Shown here: one piece after another, positions 1-6,751 of the stretch | Position numbering within the stretch: position 1 is the first letter of the stretch | Layout: each line of letters begins with the position of its first letter | DNA from: Nocardioides islandensis | GTDB taxonomy: Bacteria > Actinomycetota > Actinomycetes > Propionibacteriales > Nocardioidaceae | Assembly (NCBI RefSeq): GCF_015352455.1 | Contig: NZ_JADKPN010000002.1 | Location: 248,001 to 312,000, forward strand | Length of the DNA: 64,000 bases | Direction of reading: 5' to 3' | The notes under the pieces: generated by a model | Seen by the model: the letters and a program-made list of their open reading frames with translations, nothing else | Told to the model about the DNA's origin: nothing | Databases searched by the model: none | Translations under genes and position numbers: made by a program

Positions 1-97
1 CTCCCGCTCCGAGAGACGACGTTCGCAAGGGGAAGGCAAGCGTCGTGGATCGTTCGGGGGCCCCTTCTTCGTGCCCGGCGGGCCACGCGGACGGTGG

Positions 98-883
98 TCA
101 GCGTCCCGTGAACTCGGGCGTGCGCCGTTCGCGGGCCGCGCGGATGCCCTCCTGGAGGTCGTCGGTCGCCAAGGTGAGCGGCTGGGCGAGCGCCTCCCAC
201 TGGAGGGCGGACTCGTACGACGCGTGGCCGCCGTCGGCCAGCGCCAGCTTGGTCAGCCGGCTGGCGATCGGCGCCGTGCCGGCGATCTGCGCGGCGGTGG
301 CCAGCACCTCGTCGAGCAGCTCGGCGTCGGGGACGACCCGGGACACCAACCCCAGACGAAGGGCCTCGTCGGCGTCGACCGTGCGGCCGGTGAGCAGCAG
401 GTCGCGGGCCGCGGCGGGGCCGACCACCTCGGGCAGCAGCCACGTGGCGGCCATCCCCGGGTGCATGCCCAGCCGGACGAACGGCGCAGCCAGGCGGGCC
501 GACCCGGCGGCGTACCGGATGTCGCACGCGAGCGCCAGGCACAGCCCGGCGCCGATGGCCGGACCGTTGACGGCCGCGATCGTGGGCACCTCGAGGGACC
601 GCAGCGAGAGCCAGGCGCGGTAGAACGGCAGCATCCGGCCGCGCAGCTCGTCGACCGTCGCGTCCGGCTCACCGGCGATCCACGAGGTGTTGCCGCCGGA
701 GCAGAACGCCGCCCCCGCGCCGGTCACCACGACCGCACGGACCGTCGGGTCCGTGGCCACCGCCGCGACCGCTGCGGACCACTCGGTTGTCATGGTGTCC
801 GACATCGCGTTGCGCTGGTCGGGGTTGTCGAGGGTGAGCAGCACGACCCCCTCGGAGGGGCGCTCGAACCGGAGATGCGTCAT
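98..883 (-). CDS. Enoyl-CoA hydratase/isomerase family protein
   Basis: This 261-residue protein is a typical single-domain crotonase. The N-terminal half has the family pattern LTLDNPDQRNAMS followed by an oxyanion-hole region (GAGAAFCSGGN, about residues 55-65). The second oxyanion segment, NGPAIGAGLCLALACDIRYA, lies near 105-124. Family members hydrate 2-enoyl-CoA or isomerise acyl-CoA double bonds in the cytoplasm, usually in fatty-acid or aromatic catabolism. The usual catalytic Glu pair of true hydratases is not obvious here (around GMHPGMAATWLLPEVVG only one Glu is well placed), so the exact reaction is open. It starts at an ATG and stands alone, divergent from the zinc-ribbon gene downstream. 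Family assignment is firm; substrate is unknown. Confidence 0.88.
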   Translation of the reverse strand: MTHLRFERPSEGVVLLTLDNPDQRNAMSDTMTTEWSAAVAAVATDPTVRAVVVTGAGAAFCSGGNTSWIAGEPDATVDELRGRMLPFYRAWLSLRSLEVPTIAAVNGPAIGAGLCLALACDIRYAAGSARLAAPFVRLGMHPGMAATWLLPEVVGPAAARDLLLTGRTVDADEALRLGLVSRVVPDAELLDEVLATAAQIAGTAPIASRLTKLALADGGHASYESALQWEALAQPLTLATDDLQEGIRAARERRTPEFTGR

Positions 884-895
884 GGACGCAGGCTA

Positions 896-970
896 CTGAG
901 CGTGAAATCCGGCCCGGACGACACCGATACGACACCGGACGACGCTCCGGTGCGCCTGTTTCACGCTCAG
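896..970. repeat. Long-armed inverted repeat with nested hairpin
   Basis: Perfect 12-bp arms CTGAGCGTGAAA (896-907) and TTTCACGCTCAG (959-970) enclose 51 bp. Inside them is a second perfect stem, CACCGGA (933-939) with TCCGGTG (946-952). It lies between the divergent starts at 883 (minus) and 1086 (plus). It could be a dyad operator or a small structured RNA; no T-run follows, so a terminator is less likely. Confidence 0.5.
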
Positions 971-1085
971 ACGAGCGTGCCGTAGGGTCGAGAACGGCTT
1001 GGCGGCACCGACGCCGGGCACCGACGGGCTTCCCCCGAGAAACCCCGTCGCGACGACCGAGATACAGATAGGCAAGGAGGCCGTC

Positions 1086-1244
1086 ATGGCGGAGACCTGG
1101 AGCGGCGAGTTCTACTGCGTGAAGTGCAAGGAGAAGCGAGAGGCCGAGGGCGAGGTCCACGTCAACGACAAGGGCACCCGCATGGCCAAGGCCAAGTGCC
1201 CCGTCTGCGGCATCAACCTCAACCGCATCCTCGGCAAGGCCTGA
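1086..1244 (+). CDS. Small zinc-ribbon protein (DUF5679-like)
   Basis: This 52-residue protein has two CxxC pairs (FYCVKCKEK near the N-terminus and KCPVCG near residue 38), the pattern of a minimal zinc ribbon. The central part is basic (GTRMAKAK). The start at 1086 is chosen because a near-perfect Shine-Dalgarno sequence AAGGAGG sits at 1074-1080, five bases upstream. The reading frame stays open further upstream but without a ribosome site. Similar proteins in actinobacteria are annotated DUF5679 and have no established role; binding to nucleic acid is only a guess from the fold and charge. Confidence 0.85.
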   Translation: MAETWSGEFYCVKCKEKREAEGEVHVNDKGTRMAKAKCPVCGINLNRILGKA

Positions 1245-1274
1245 TCAAGTCTTCCGAGCCCTCGATCGGCGAGC

Positions 1275-1319
1275 GTGCGAGCCGGTCGAGTGAGGCGAGG
1301 AGATTGAGGAGGCTCGCAC
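1275..1319. repeat. 9-bp inverted repeat downstream of zinc-ribbon gene
   Basis: GTGCGAGCC (1275-1283) and GGCTCGCAC (1311-1319) are perfect complements separated by 27 bp. They lie between the zinc-ribbon gene and the stronger hairpin at 1368-1403, so this may be an RNA fold in the 3' untranslated region. Confidence 0.3.
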
Positions 1320-1367
1320 AGGCCCGAAGCGACGCGAGGGACTGAGCCAGCCGTCTCGAAATCTAGG

Positions 1368-1403
1368 AGCGGCGCCTCCCGGCCACGGCCGGGCGGCGCC
1401 GCT
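1368..1403 (+). terminator. Strong GC-rich hairpin, probable terminator
   Basis: Outer stem AGCGGCGCC (1368-1376) pairs with GGCGCCGCT (1395-1403), and an inner CCCGGCC/GGCCGGG stem closes on a 2-base loop. It follows the small zinc-ribbon gene and precedes the next plus-strand gene by eight bases. No T-tract follows, which is common for actinobacterial hairpin terminators. Confidence 0.5.
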
Positions 1404-1410
1404 GTCGTCT

Positions 1411-2292
1411 GTGGAGAGGCCGCCCCGGAGCCCGGCCGTCCGTGGCAACGTGCGGGCCGTGGCGTCACGGGTGCGGAGCCGACCGGTCCTCCGGCCCGGC
1501 CTGCGCGTCTACCGTCGTGACGACACCCACCTCCAGGTGGGCCTCGACGAGCCGCGCGTGGTGCTGCCCGACTCCCCCGGCGTCCGTCGCCTGCTCCGCG
1601 ACCTCGAGGCCGCCGCCGGTCTGGACGCGCTGACACCGGACGCCGGGCTGGCCTACCAACGGCTCGTCGAGCGTGGGCTCGTGGTCGACCAGCGCGACCT
1701 CACGTCGCGCCGTGCCGGCGTCGTCCCCGTGTTCGCCAGCCACGGCCCGGAGGCACCCGCGCGCCTGGCGTCGCGGGCGTCCTGCACCGTGGACGTCCGG
1801 GCGCCCCAGCGCTGGCAGACCGTGATCGGCCAGTGGCTCTCCGAGGCAGGCGTGGCCGTCGCCGGTCCTGGGCGCCCGTCGGTGACGCTCCTCGTCACCG
1901 CCGGCGAGCCGCCACGCTCCCTGGTCGACGCGCTGGTGACCGACGACCGTCCGCACCTGCTGCTCGCGCTGCTGCCCGACCGCGCCCGGCTCGGACCCTT
2001 CGTGGCGCCCGGGACGACCGCCTGCCTGCGCTGCCTGGACGCCCACCTCGGCGAGGACGACCCGCGCCGGGCCCTCGTGCTCGAGCAGCTCGAGGACGTC
2101 GACCAGCCGCCCCCGCCGTACGACGCGGTGCTGGCGCACGCCGCGGCCGCGCTCGCGGTCCGCGACCTGACGACGTACGCCGAGGGCGACGCACCCGCGA
2201 CCTGGTCGGCGACCCTGACCGTCGGCGCCGACCTGGCGTGCCCCTCGCGTTTCTGGCCCCGGCACCCGCACTGCGGCTGCTCGTGGGGCTGA
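1411..2292 (+). CDS. TOMM-type leader-binding / cyclodehydratase-like protein, orphan
   Basis: This 293-residue protein resembles the ThiF/E1-like partner proteins of TOMM (thiazole/oxazole-modified microcin) cyclodehydratases, often called TOMM precursor leader peptide-binding proteins. The N-terminal part (LRVYRRDDTHLQVGLDEPRV) looks like the winged-helix domain of that family. The C-terminal part keeps a CLRCLDAH motif and a closing CGCSWG, both of which suggest a structural zinc site. No YcaO gene, precursor peptide or dehydrogenase lies nearby, so a natural-product role is not supported here. Orphan homologues occur widely in actinobacteria. The start is a GTG at 1411; an in-frame GTG at 1459 is an alternative. 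Family call is moderate, function unknown. Confidence 0.6.
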   Translation: MERPPRSPAVRGNVRAVASRVRSRPVLRPGLRVYRRDDTHLQVGLDEPRVVLPDSPGVRRLLRDLEAAAGLDALTPDAGLAYQRLVERGLVVDQRDLTSRRAGVVPVFASHGPEAPARLASRASCTVDVRAPQRWQTVIGQWLSEAGVAVAGPGRPSVTLLVTAGEPPRSLVDALVTDDRPHLLLALLPDRARLGPFVAPGTTACLRCLDAHLGEDDPRRALVLEQLEDVDQPPPPYDAVLAHAAAALAVRDLTTYAEGDAPATWSATLTVGADLACPSRFWPRHPHCGCSWG

Positions 2293-2300
2293 GTGCCCGG

Positions 2301-2549
2301 CTACGCCTGGACCGGCACCTCGTAGATCTGGTCGGCGGGGTGCCCGGCCCGCTCGTGGATCCGCTGGACCGCCTCGGCGCTCGGCCCCTCCGACAGGCAG
2401 AAGACCATGCCCGACTCGGGGTCGGCCCACGCGTGCTTGAAGTTGACGCCTTCGTCGCCCTGGATCGCGAGGTCGGCGTTGTGCGCTTCGAGGAGCGCCT
2501 CGCTGGTCACGCCCTTCATCGAGGTGTGGACGTCCATGAACTCCGGCAT
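2301..2549 (-). CDS. DUF4242 / SCO4226-type small protein
   Basis: This 82-residue cytoplasmic protein has the layout of the DUF4242 family: an N-terminal DVHTSMKGVTSEALLEAH stretch, then GVNFKHAWADPESGMVFCLSEGPSAEAV and an ending with an HERAGHPAD segment. Streptomyces SCO4226 of this family binds nickel through a ferredoxin-like dimer, as I recall. His and Cys residues that could serve as ligands are present, but metal binding has not been shown for this protein. It ends nine bases from the stop of the convergent TOMM-like gene. Confidence 0.75.
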   Translation of the reverse strand: MPEFMDVHTSMKGVTSEALLEAHNADLAIQGDEGVNFKHAWADPESGMVFCLSEGPSAEAVQRIHERAGHPADQIYEVPVQA

Positions 2550-2639
2550 GTTGCTCGCTGCCCCCTTCGCCGCAGGAACTTCCCGCTCATCGCAGCGTCC
2601 TCCCGCGCGAGGTCGACCACAAGAGGCAGCGGCCCGCTG

Positions 2640-2840
2640 TCACCACCACTCGGAGTCGAGCTTGGACTCCATGGCGCGGAGGTGCTCACGCGAGCAGGTG
2701 TCGCAGTACGTGCGCGGCCGCTTGTTCTCCACCGACGTGGTCCAGGTGAGGGTCTCCTCGTCGGGCGCCTGCTTGCCGCAGAAGTCGCAGGTCTTCACGT
2801 GTCGGAATGTACGCCGCCCCTCCTCGACCGGCGCGGACAT
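2640..2840 (-). CDS. Small zinc-finger protein, two CxxC pairs
   Basis: This protein of up to 66 residues has CDFCG and CDTC pairs separated by about 27 residues, followed by a C-terminal helix rich in Glu, Arg and Lys. That is a four-cysteine zinc site of unknown role. No clear ribosome site precedes the ATG at 2840. A second possible start is the in-frame GTG just before KTCDFCG, which lies seven bases after a TACATT sequence that could be a -10 box, so a leaderless transcript is possible. A strong hairpin at 2845-2878 separates it from the gene upstream, so it probably has its own promoter. Confidence 0.65.
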   Translation of the reverse strand: MSAPVEEGRRTFRHVKTCDFCGKQAPDEETLTWTTSVENKRPRTYCDTCSREHLRAMESKLDSEWW

Positions 2841-2844
2841 GGCT

Positions 2845-2878
2845 GAGGCCGGGGACGACGGTTGTCGTCCCCGGCCTC
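2845..2878 (-). terminator. Perfect 15-bp stem hairpin terminator
   Basis: GAGGCCGGGGACGAC (2845-2859) pairs perfectly with 2864-2878 around a 4-base loop. It lies 38 bases past the stop of the second 64-residue paralogue on the minus strand, so it probably ends the whiB7-paralogue transcript. Confidence 0.7.
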
Positions 2879-2916
2879 GGTTGCACCGCGATCAGGTCAA
2901 TCGGGGTGGTTCTTGC

Positions 2917-3111
2917 TCACAGCGCGCGAGCGAGCGCGAGTCGCGCCTGCTGGGCGGCCTGCTCGGCCTTGCGGCTCAAGCGACGGGCGAGGGCCATCTG
3001 GTGGCCACGCCGCAGCTGGTGCGCCTCTCCCAGGCGCGCGCGCATCTGTGCGCGAGCGAGATCTTCGTGCATGAGATTCATCTTCGTGCTCCGGTTCTGG
3101 TGGGTCGACAT
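2917..3111 (-). CDS. Small basic helical protein, tandem paralogue B
   Basis: This 64-residue protein is the downstream member of a tandem pair. It shares roughly 70 percent of residues with the upstream copy, including QNRST, MHE, LARAQM, ARLGEA, QLRRGHQ, ARRL and KAEQA. It looks like one or two amphipathic helices with a strongly basic face and no cysteines or membrane segment. No family is recognised. Its ribosome site is weak at the first ATG; a GGAGC lies before the internal ATG at residue 11, but the N-terminal ten residues are conserved between the copies, which favours the longer start. Its position after whiB7 and before a strong terminator suggests co-transcription with whiB7. Confidence 0.65.
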   Translation of the reverse strand: MSTHQNRSTKMNLMHEDLARAQMRARLGEAHQLRRGHQMALARRLSRKAEQAAQQARLALARAL

Positions 3112-3137
3112 GGTGGTTGGTTGGTCCTTCGTGATGG

Positions 3138-3332
3138 TCAGATGACGCGAGCGAGGGCGAGGGTCGCCTGCTGCGATGCCTGCTCGGCCTTCTTGCCGAG
3201 TCGGCGGGCCATGGTCAGCTGGTGGCCACGGCGAAGCTGCTGCGCCTCTCCCAGGCGCGCGGTCATCTGTGCGCGCGCGAGGGCTTCGTGCATGGTGTGC
3301 ATCTCGGTGCTCCGGTTCTGGTTGGTCCTCAT
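3138..3332 (-). CDS. Small basic helical protein, tandem paralogue A
   Basis: This is the upstream copy of the pair, also 64 residues, 26 bases from the next start. The two genes clearly arose by duplication and have diverged mostly at surface-type positions (for example MALARRLSRK against TMARRLGKK). The gene follows the whiB7 stop codon by 64 bases with no hairpin between, so read-through from whiB7 is likely. WhiB7 controls antibiotic-resistance genes in other actinobacteria, so a role in ribosome-antibiotic stress is possible. That is inference from position only. No catalytic motif is visible. Confidence 0.65.
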   Translation of the reverse strand: MRTNQNRSTEMHTMHEALARAQMTARLGEAQQLRRGHQLTMARRLGKKAEQASQQATLALARVI

Positions 3333-3396
3333 GGTGGGTTTCTTCTTCAGATCCTTCGATCGTGGTGGTGGTCCGAGCTGCCTGACTTTCGAAGGC

Positions 3397-3744
3397 TCAG
3401 GCGGCGGGCCACGCCGGCTCGTTCTTCCGGGGACGGCCGCGCGGACGCTTCCGGGGGATCACCACTCCTTGCAGGAACAGCTCACCTCCCCAGACACCCC
3501 AGGGCTCACGGCGCTCCAGGGCTGAGTCCAGGCACAGCGCGCGGACCGGGCAGTCCCTGCACAGCGCCTTGGCGAACTCGACGTCCTGGGGCGACTCGGC
3601 GAACCACAGGTCCGAGTCGTTGACTCGGCAGGGCAGCAGCTCGTCGTCCACCTGGTCGGCCGCGTCGTGCAGCTGGCCCAACGAGATCCCTTGCGAGACC
3701 TCCTCGGCAGCTCCATCCCTGCGGTCGAGAACAGTGATGGTCAT
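3397..3744 (-). CDS. whiB7: WhiB7-type iron-sulfur transcription factor
   Basis: This 115-residue protein has all hallmarks of WhiB7: four cysteines (39, 62, 65, 71) that bind a 4Fe-4S cluster, the GVWGG turn (83-87) that contacts sigma-A, and a C-terminal AT-hook RGRPRK (102-107) that binds an A/T patch next to the -35 box. WhiB7 activates intrinsic antibiotic-resistance genes and its own promoter. The start at 3744 is chosen over a longer frame because AAGGAGGTGAG sits just upstream. It is preceded by a leader of about 410 bases with an upstream ORF and an attenuator, and by uvrD2, as in mycobacteria. Confidence 0.95.
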   Translation of the reverse strand: MTITVLDRRDGAAEEVSQGISLGQLHDAADQVDDELLPCRVNDSDLWFAESPQDVEFAKALCRDCPVRALCLDSALERREPWGVWGGELFLQGVVIPRKRPRGRPRKNEPAWPAA

Positions 3745-3834
3745 GTTTCTCACCTCCTTCGTGACCTGATCGCTGGTGGCTTTCGGTACGTGGGTCGTGC
3801 TCTCGGATGCATGTGTGGGCCTGAGAAACACGAA

Positions 3835-3867
3835 GGCCGCGGATCCCGGTTTTCGGGTTCCGCGGCC
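3835..3867 (-). terminator. whiB7 leader attenuator (intrinsic terminator)
   Basis: On the minus strand GGCCGCGGA (3867-3859) pairs with TCCGCGGCC (3843-3835). A T-T mismatch and a further 4-bp CCCG/CGGG stem follow, closing on a 5-base loop. A T-rich TTCGTGTTT follows directly. It lies about 90 bases before the whiB7 start, where known whiB7 leaders carry a conditional terminator. Confidence 0.75.
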
Positions 3868-3915
3868 TGGAGGCTGCCGAGTGGTGATGAATCACCTGCT
3901 CGGTGGTCTCCAGGC
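3865..3915 (-). promoter_or_regulatory. Candidate anti-terminator hairpin of the whiB7 leader
   Basis: Three collinear helices form one long hairpin: GCCTGGAG (3915-3908) with CTCCAGGC (3872-3865), CCGAG (3903-3899) with CTCGG (3881-3877), and GGTGAT (3896-3891) with ATCACC (3888-3883). It spans the stop codon of the upstream ORF and shares its last three bases with the terminator's first arm, so the two hairpins compete. A ribosome at the uORF stop would melt it. Confidence 0.6.
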
Positions 3916-4086
3916 AGAGGTCCCCGGGAAGTCGCCCTTGATCCGGCCCGTGGTGGCGCCGAGGACGACCGCGGTCGTCTGCACGCACACGTCAGCGCCG
4001 ACAACAGCACCGAAGGCGCGGCCGTAGGCGGACATGCCGATACGCGACGGGATGAGCTCCATCGTCGCGGTGTGCATCGTGTTCAT
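3892..4086 (-). CDS. Upstream leader ORF of whiB7 (64 residues)
   Basis: A 64-codon ORF starts at an ATG five bases after a strong AAGGAGGTGG ribosome site and stops 25 bases before the attenuator stem. Its product (MNTMHTATMELIPSRIGMSAYGRAF... ending SAWRPPSR) matches no family I recognise. Its position inside the leader, strong translation signal and stop codon in the loop end of an anti-terminator hairpin all fit a sensor ORF whose translation sets whiB7 read-through. whiB7 leaders of mycobacteria and Streptomyces also carry uORFs. The peptide itself may have no function. Confidence 0.7.
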   Translation of the reverse strand: MNTMHTATMELIPSRIGMSAYGRAFGAVVGADVCVQTTAVVLGATTGRIKGDFPGTSAWRPPSR

Positions 4087-4162
4087 CTGGGCCACCTCCT
4101 TCGGGTCATCGGGCGCGGGCGTTGTCAGGGCCTGAGTGCGCGTGCTCTTGTGTCGGAGCAGC

Positions 4163-4202
4163 AAGGTACCCCGCCCCCGTAGGGGTGGGCAATTCTTTTT
4201 CC
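4163..4202 (-). promoter_or_regulatory. whiB7 autoregulated sigma-A promoter with A-rich box
   Basis: On the minus strand, -35 TTGCCC (4192-4187) and -10 TACCTT (4168-4163) are 18 bp apart. An AAAAAG run (4200-4195) lies just upstream of the -35, the position where WhiB7's AT-hook is known to bind. The start point would be near 4156, giving a leader of about 410 bases. Confidence 0.7.
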
Positions 4203-4229
4203 GGGTGTCTTGGAGATTTCTTGGAATCT

Positions 4230-6275
4230 CTAGCCCACCAAGGCCAGAACGGCGTCGCCGTACCTGTCCAGCTTGGCCCGACCGATGCCGTTGATGCGCA
4301 GCAGGGCCTCCTCGGAGCGGGGTTTGTGCTCGGCGATCAGCTGCAAAGTGGCGTCGGTGAACACGACGTAGGCCGGCACCGACTCCTCCGCCGCCTGCCC
4401 GCTGCGCCAGGTGCGCAGCTGCTCGAACAGCTCCTCGTCGTACGACGCGGGACAGTCGGCGCACCGGCCGCGCTTCTTCTCCGCCGCGGTGGCCAGCGGC
4501 TTGCCGCACTCGCGGCAGCTGACCACCTTGCGGCTGCGCGCCCCGCCCGGCTGGGCCCTGGCGGCGTCGGGCAGCAGGGCGTCGAGGAAGCGGGACGGCT
4601 TGCGGGTCGCGCGGCCGCCGGGGTTGCGCGCCCAGGCCCAGGAGACGGCCAGCGCCTTGCGGGCGCGGGTGACGCCGACGTACAGCAGACGGCGCTCCTC
4701 CTCCACCGCGGTCGGTGACTCGGCGTAGGTGATCGGCAGCGTGCCCTCGCACACGCCGACCACGAAGACGCAGTCCCACTCGAGGCCCTTGGCGGCGTGC
4801 AGGGTCGCCAGGGTGACGCCGCCGGCGACCGGGGCGTGCTGCTCGGACGCGCGGCGGTCCAGGTCGTCGACGAACACGCCGAGGTCGTCGACGCCGGTGG
4901 ACGCGAGCTCGGCTGCCTGGTCGACCAGCGCCTGGAGCGACTCCCAGCGGTCGCGGGTCTGGCCGCGCGCGGCAGGGGCCTCGGGCGTCCAGCCCATCAC
5001 GCTGAGCACGCCGCGAACGGCGTCGACGAGCCCGTCGCCCTCCTCGGTGCCGCTGCGAGCGGCTCCGCGCAGGCGGGTGACGGCCTCACGTACCTCGGCC
5101 CGGTCGAAGAAGCGGGCCGCGCCGCGCACGACGTAGGGGATGCCCCGGGCCGCCAGCGCCTCCTCGTAGGCCTCGGACTGGGCGTTGATCCGGAACAGCA
5201 CCGCGACCTCGCCGGGCGGGGTGCCCTGCGCGACGGCCTGGGCGATGGTGGCGGCGACGGCCTCGGCCTCGGCGACCTCGTCGGCGTACGGGGTGTAGGT
5301 GACGGCACCGCCCGCGGTGCCCGAGGAAGGGACCTGCGCCTGGAGCCGCACGCCGGCGCTGGGCGTGCCGGCGAGCAGGTCGTTGGCGGCCGCGATGACC
5401 TCGGGCGTGGAGCGGTAGTTGCGCACCAGGTCGATGGACGTGGTGCCGTCGTGCTTGCGGGGGAAGTCGCGGAGGTACGACGCGTCGGCGCCGGCGAACG
5501 AGTAGATCGTCTGGGCCGGGTCGCCGACGACGCAGATCTCGTCGCGGCCGCCGAGCCACAGGTCGAGCAGCGCGGACTGGAGGGGCGAGACGTCCTGGTA
5601 CTCGTCGACGACGAACCACTTGTACTGACGGCGAACCTGGGCCGCCACGCGCTCGTCGTCGGCGAGCATCCCGGCGGTGAGGAGCAGGACGTCCTCCATG
5701 TCCATCCGCGCCTGGGCGCGCTTGACGTCCTCGTAGGTGCCGAAGATGCGCGCGACCGTCTCGGGGTCGACGTTGTTGACCGAGCGCCCGGTGCGCAGCG
5801 CGAGACGGGCGTAGTCGTCGGGCCGGACGTTGCTGACCTTCGCCCACTCGACCTCGGAGGCCAGGTCGCGCAGCGTCGCCTGGTCGGCGCGGACGCGCTG
5901 GCGCGAGGCGGCCGTGGCCATCATCCCGAGCTTGGACTCGGTCAGCGTGGGCAGCTCGGTGCCGTGGACGTGCGGCCAGAAGTACCGCAGCTGACGCAGG
6001 GCGGCGGAGTGGAAGGTGCGTGCCTGGACGCCCTGGGTGCCCAGCATCCGCAGCCGCTGCCGCATCTCGCCGGCCGCGCGGGTCGTGAACGTGACCGCGA
6101 GCACCTCGGTCGGCTGGTAGACCCCCGTCGCGACGCCGTGCGCGATGCGGTGCGTGATGGCGCGGGTCTTGCCCGTGCCGGCGCCGGCGAGCACCCGCAC
6201 CGGTCCGCGCAGCGCCTCGGCGACCCGGCGCTGCTCGGGGTCGAGGCCGTCCAAGACAGTGGCCGGGTCGAGCAC
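4230..6275 (-). CDS. uvrD2: Superfamily I DNA helicase UvrD2
   Basis: This 681-residue helicase has Walker A AGAGTGKT (about 31-38), Walker B VVDEYQDVSP, and the later SF1 motifs (QTIYSFAGAD, LVRNYRST, TLHAAKGLEWD, LLYVGVTRA). The C-terminal part has a CREC...CADC four-cysteine module and an HRDC domain (final 75 residues, ending INGIGRAKLDRYG), the arrangement of mycobacterial UvrD2. It unwinds DNA 3'-5' in repair and replication. The start is a GTG with AGGAG seven bases upstream. It sits between whiB7 and mycoredoxin, matching the mycobacterial gene order. Confidence 0.95.
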   Translation of the reverse strand: MLDPATVLDGLDPEQRRVAEALRGPVRVLAGAGTGKTRAITHRIAHGVATGVYQPTEVLAVTFTTRAAGEMRQRLRMLGTQGVQARTFHSAALRQLRYFWPHVHGTELPTLTESKLGMMATAASRQRVRADQATLRDLASEVEWAKVSNVRPDDYARLALRTGRSVNNVDPETVARIFGTYEDVKRAQARMDMEDVLLLTAGMLADDERVAAQVRRQYKWFVVDEYQDVSPLQSALLDLWLGGRDEICVVGDPAQTIYSFAGADASYLRDFPRKHDGTTSIDLVRNYRSTPEVIAAANDLLAGTPSAGVRLQAQVPSSGTAGGAVTYTPYADEVAEAEAVAATIAQAVAQGTPPGEVAVLFRINAQSEAYEEALAARGIPYVVRGAARFFDRAEVREAVTRLRGAARSGTEEGDGLVDAVRGVLSVMGWTPEAPAARGQTRDRWESLQALVDQAAELASTGVDDLGVFVDDLDRRASEQHAPVAGGVTLATLHAAKGLEWDCVFVVGVCEGTLPITYAESPTAVEEERRLLYVGVTRARKALAVSWAWARNPGGRATRKPSRFLDALLPDAARAQPGGARSRKVVSCRECGKPLATAAEKKRGRCADCPASYDEELFEQLRTWRSGQAAEESVPAYVVFTDATLQLIAEHKPRSEEALLRINGIGRAKLDRYGDAVLALVG

Positions 6276-6377
6276 GGAACAACTCCTGGGTGATGATGGT
6301 TGAGGTTTCTACGAGCCCGATCTCGGGCCATGATCCATCCGTTGGCTCAATCTAGACGCCGGAGGCGACACCCCTCG

Positions 6378-6656
6378 ATGACCAGCACCGCGACTGGGAC
6401 CACCACGACCGCAACCTTCACCATGTACAGCACCCCGTGGTGTGGTTACTGCCACCGGCTGAAGAGCCAGCTGGACCGCGAGGGCGTCGAGTACGACGTC
6501 GTCGACATCGAGCAGCACCCCGAGGCGGCTTCCCTGGTGGAGACGGTCAACCACGGCAACCAGACCGTGCCCACCCTCGTCTACTCCGACGGCACGGCGC
6601 AGACCAACCCCTCACTCAAGCAGGTCCAGGAGAAGCTGGCGTCGCTGGCGGGCTGA
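6378..6656 (+). CDS. mrx1: Mycoredoxin (Mrx1-like glutaredoxin)
   Basis: This 92-residue thioredoxin-fold protein has the redox motif WCGYC (Cys22 and Cys25) followed by HRLK, a cis-Pro segment QTVPTLVYSDG and the TNPS motif typical of mycoredoxin-1. Mycoredoxins reduce mycothiol mixed disulfides in actinobacteria. The start at 6378 is chosen because the in-frame upstream extension is arginine-rich and unlike the family; GGAGG lies at 6361-6365, slightly far from the ATG. It diverges from uvrD2 by about 100 bases. Confidence 0.92.
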   Translation: MTSTATGTTTTATFTMYSTPWCGYCHRLKSQLDREGVEYDVVDIEQHPEAASLVETVNHGNQTVPTLVYSDGTAQTNPSLKQVQEKLASLAG

Positions 6657-6665
6657 TCGCCGGGT

Positions 6666-6743
6666 CGTGATACCCGCTCGAGCGGGTATCACGGACGTTC
6701 GGCGTCGTTGCAACGACGCCACACCGGCAGGAACGACGCCACA
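6666..6743. repeat. 77-bp dispersed palindromic element, copy 1
   Basis: It comprises a perfect 28-bp palindrome (6666-6693, half CGTGATACCCGCTC), a perfect 20-bp palindrome (6701-6720, half GGCGTCGTTG) and a second AACGACGCC (6732-6740). The same order occurs reverse-complemented at 49871-49947. It lies between the convergent mrx1 and MFS genes and could act as a bidirectional terminator. Confidence 0.8.
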
Positions 6744-6751
6744 GGTGGGTC

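Noticed and set aside
1..97. Possible 5' or 3' end of a gene before the enoyl-CoA hydratase
   Set aside because: No reading frame with family-like sequence is visible in this stretch.
3745..3831. 29 extra codons upstream of whiB7 in frame
   Set aside because: The ATG at 3744 has a strong ribosome site and matches WhiB7 length; the extension overlaps the leader attenuator region.
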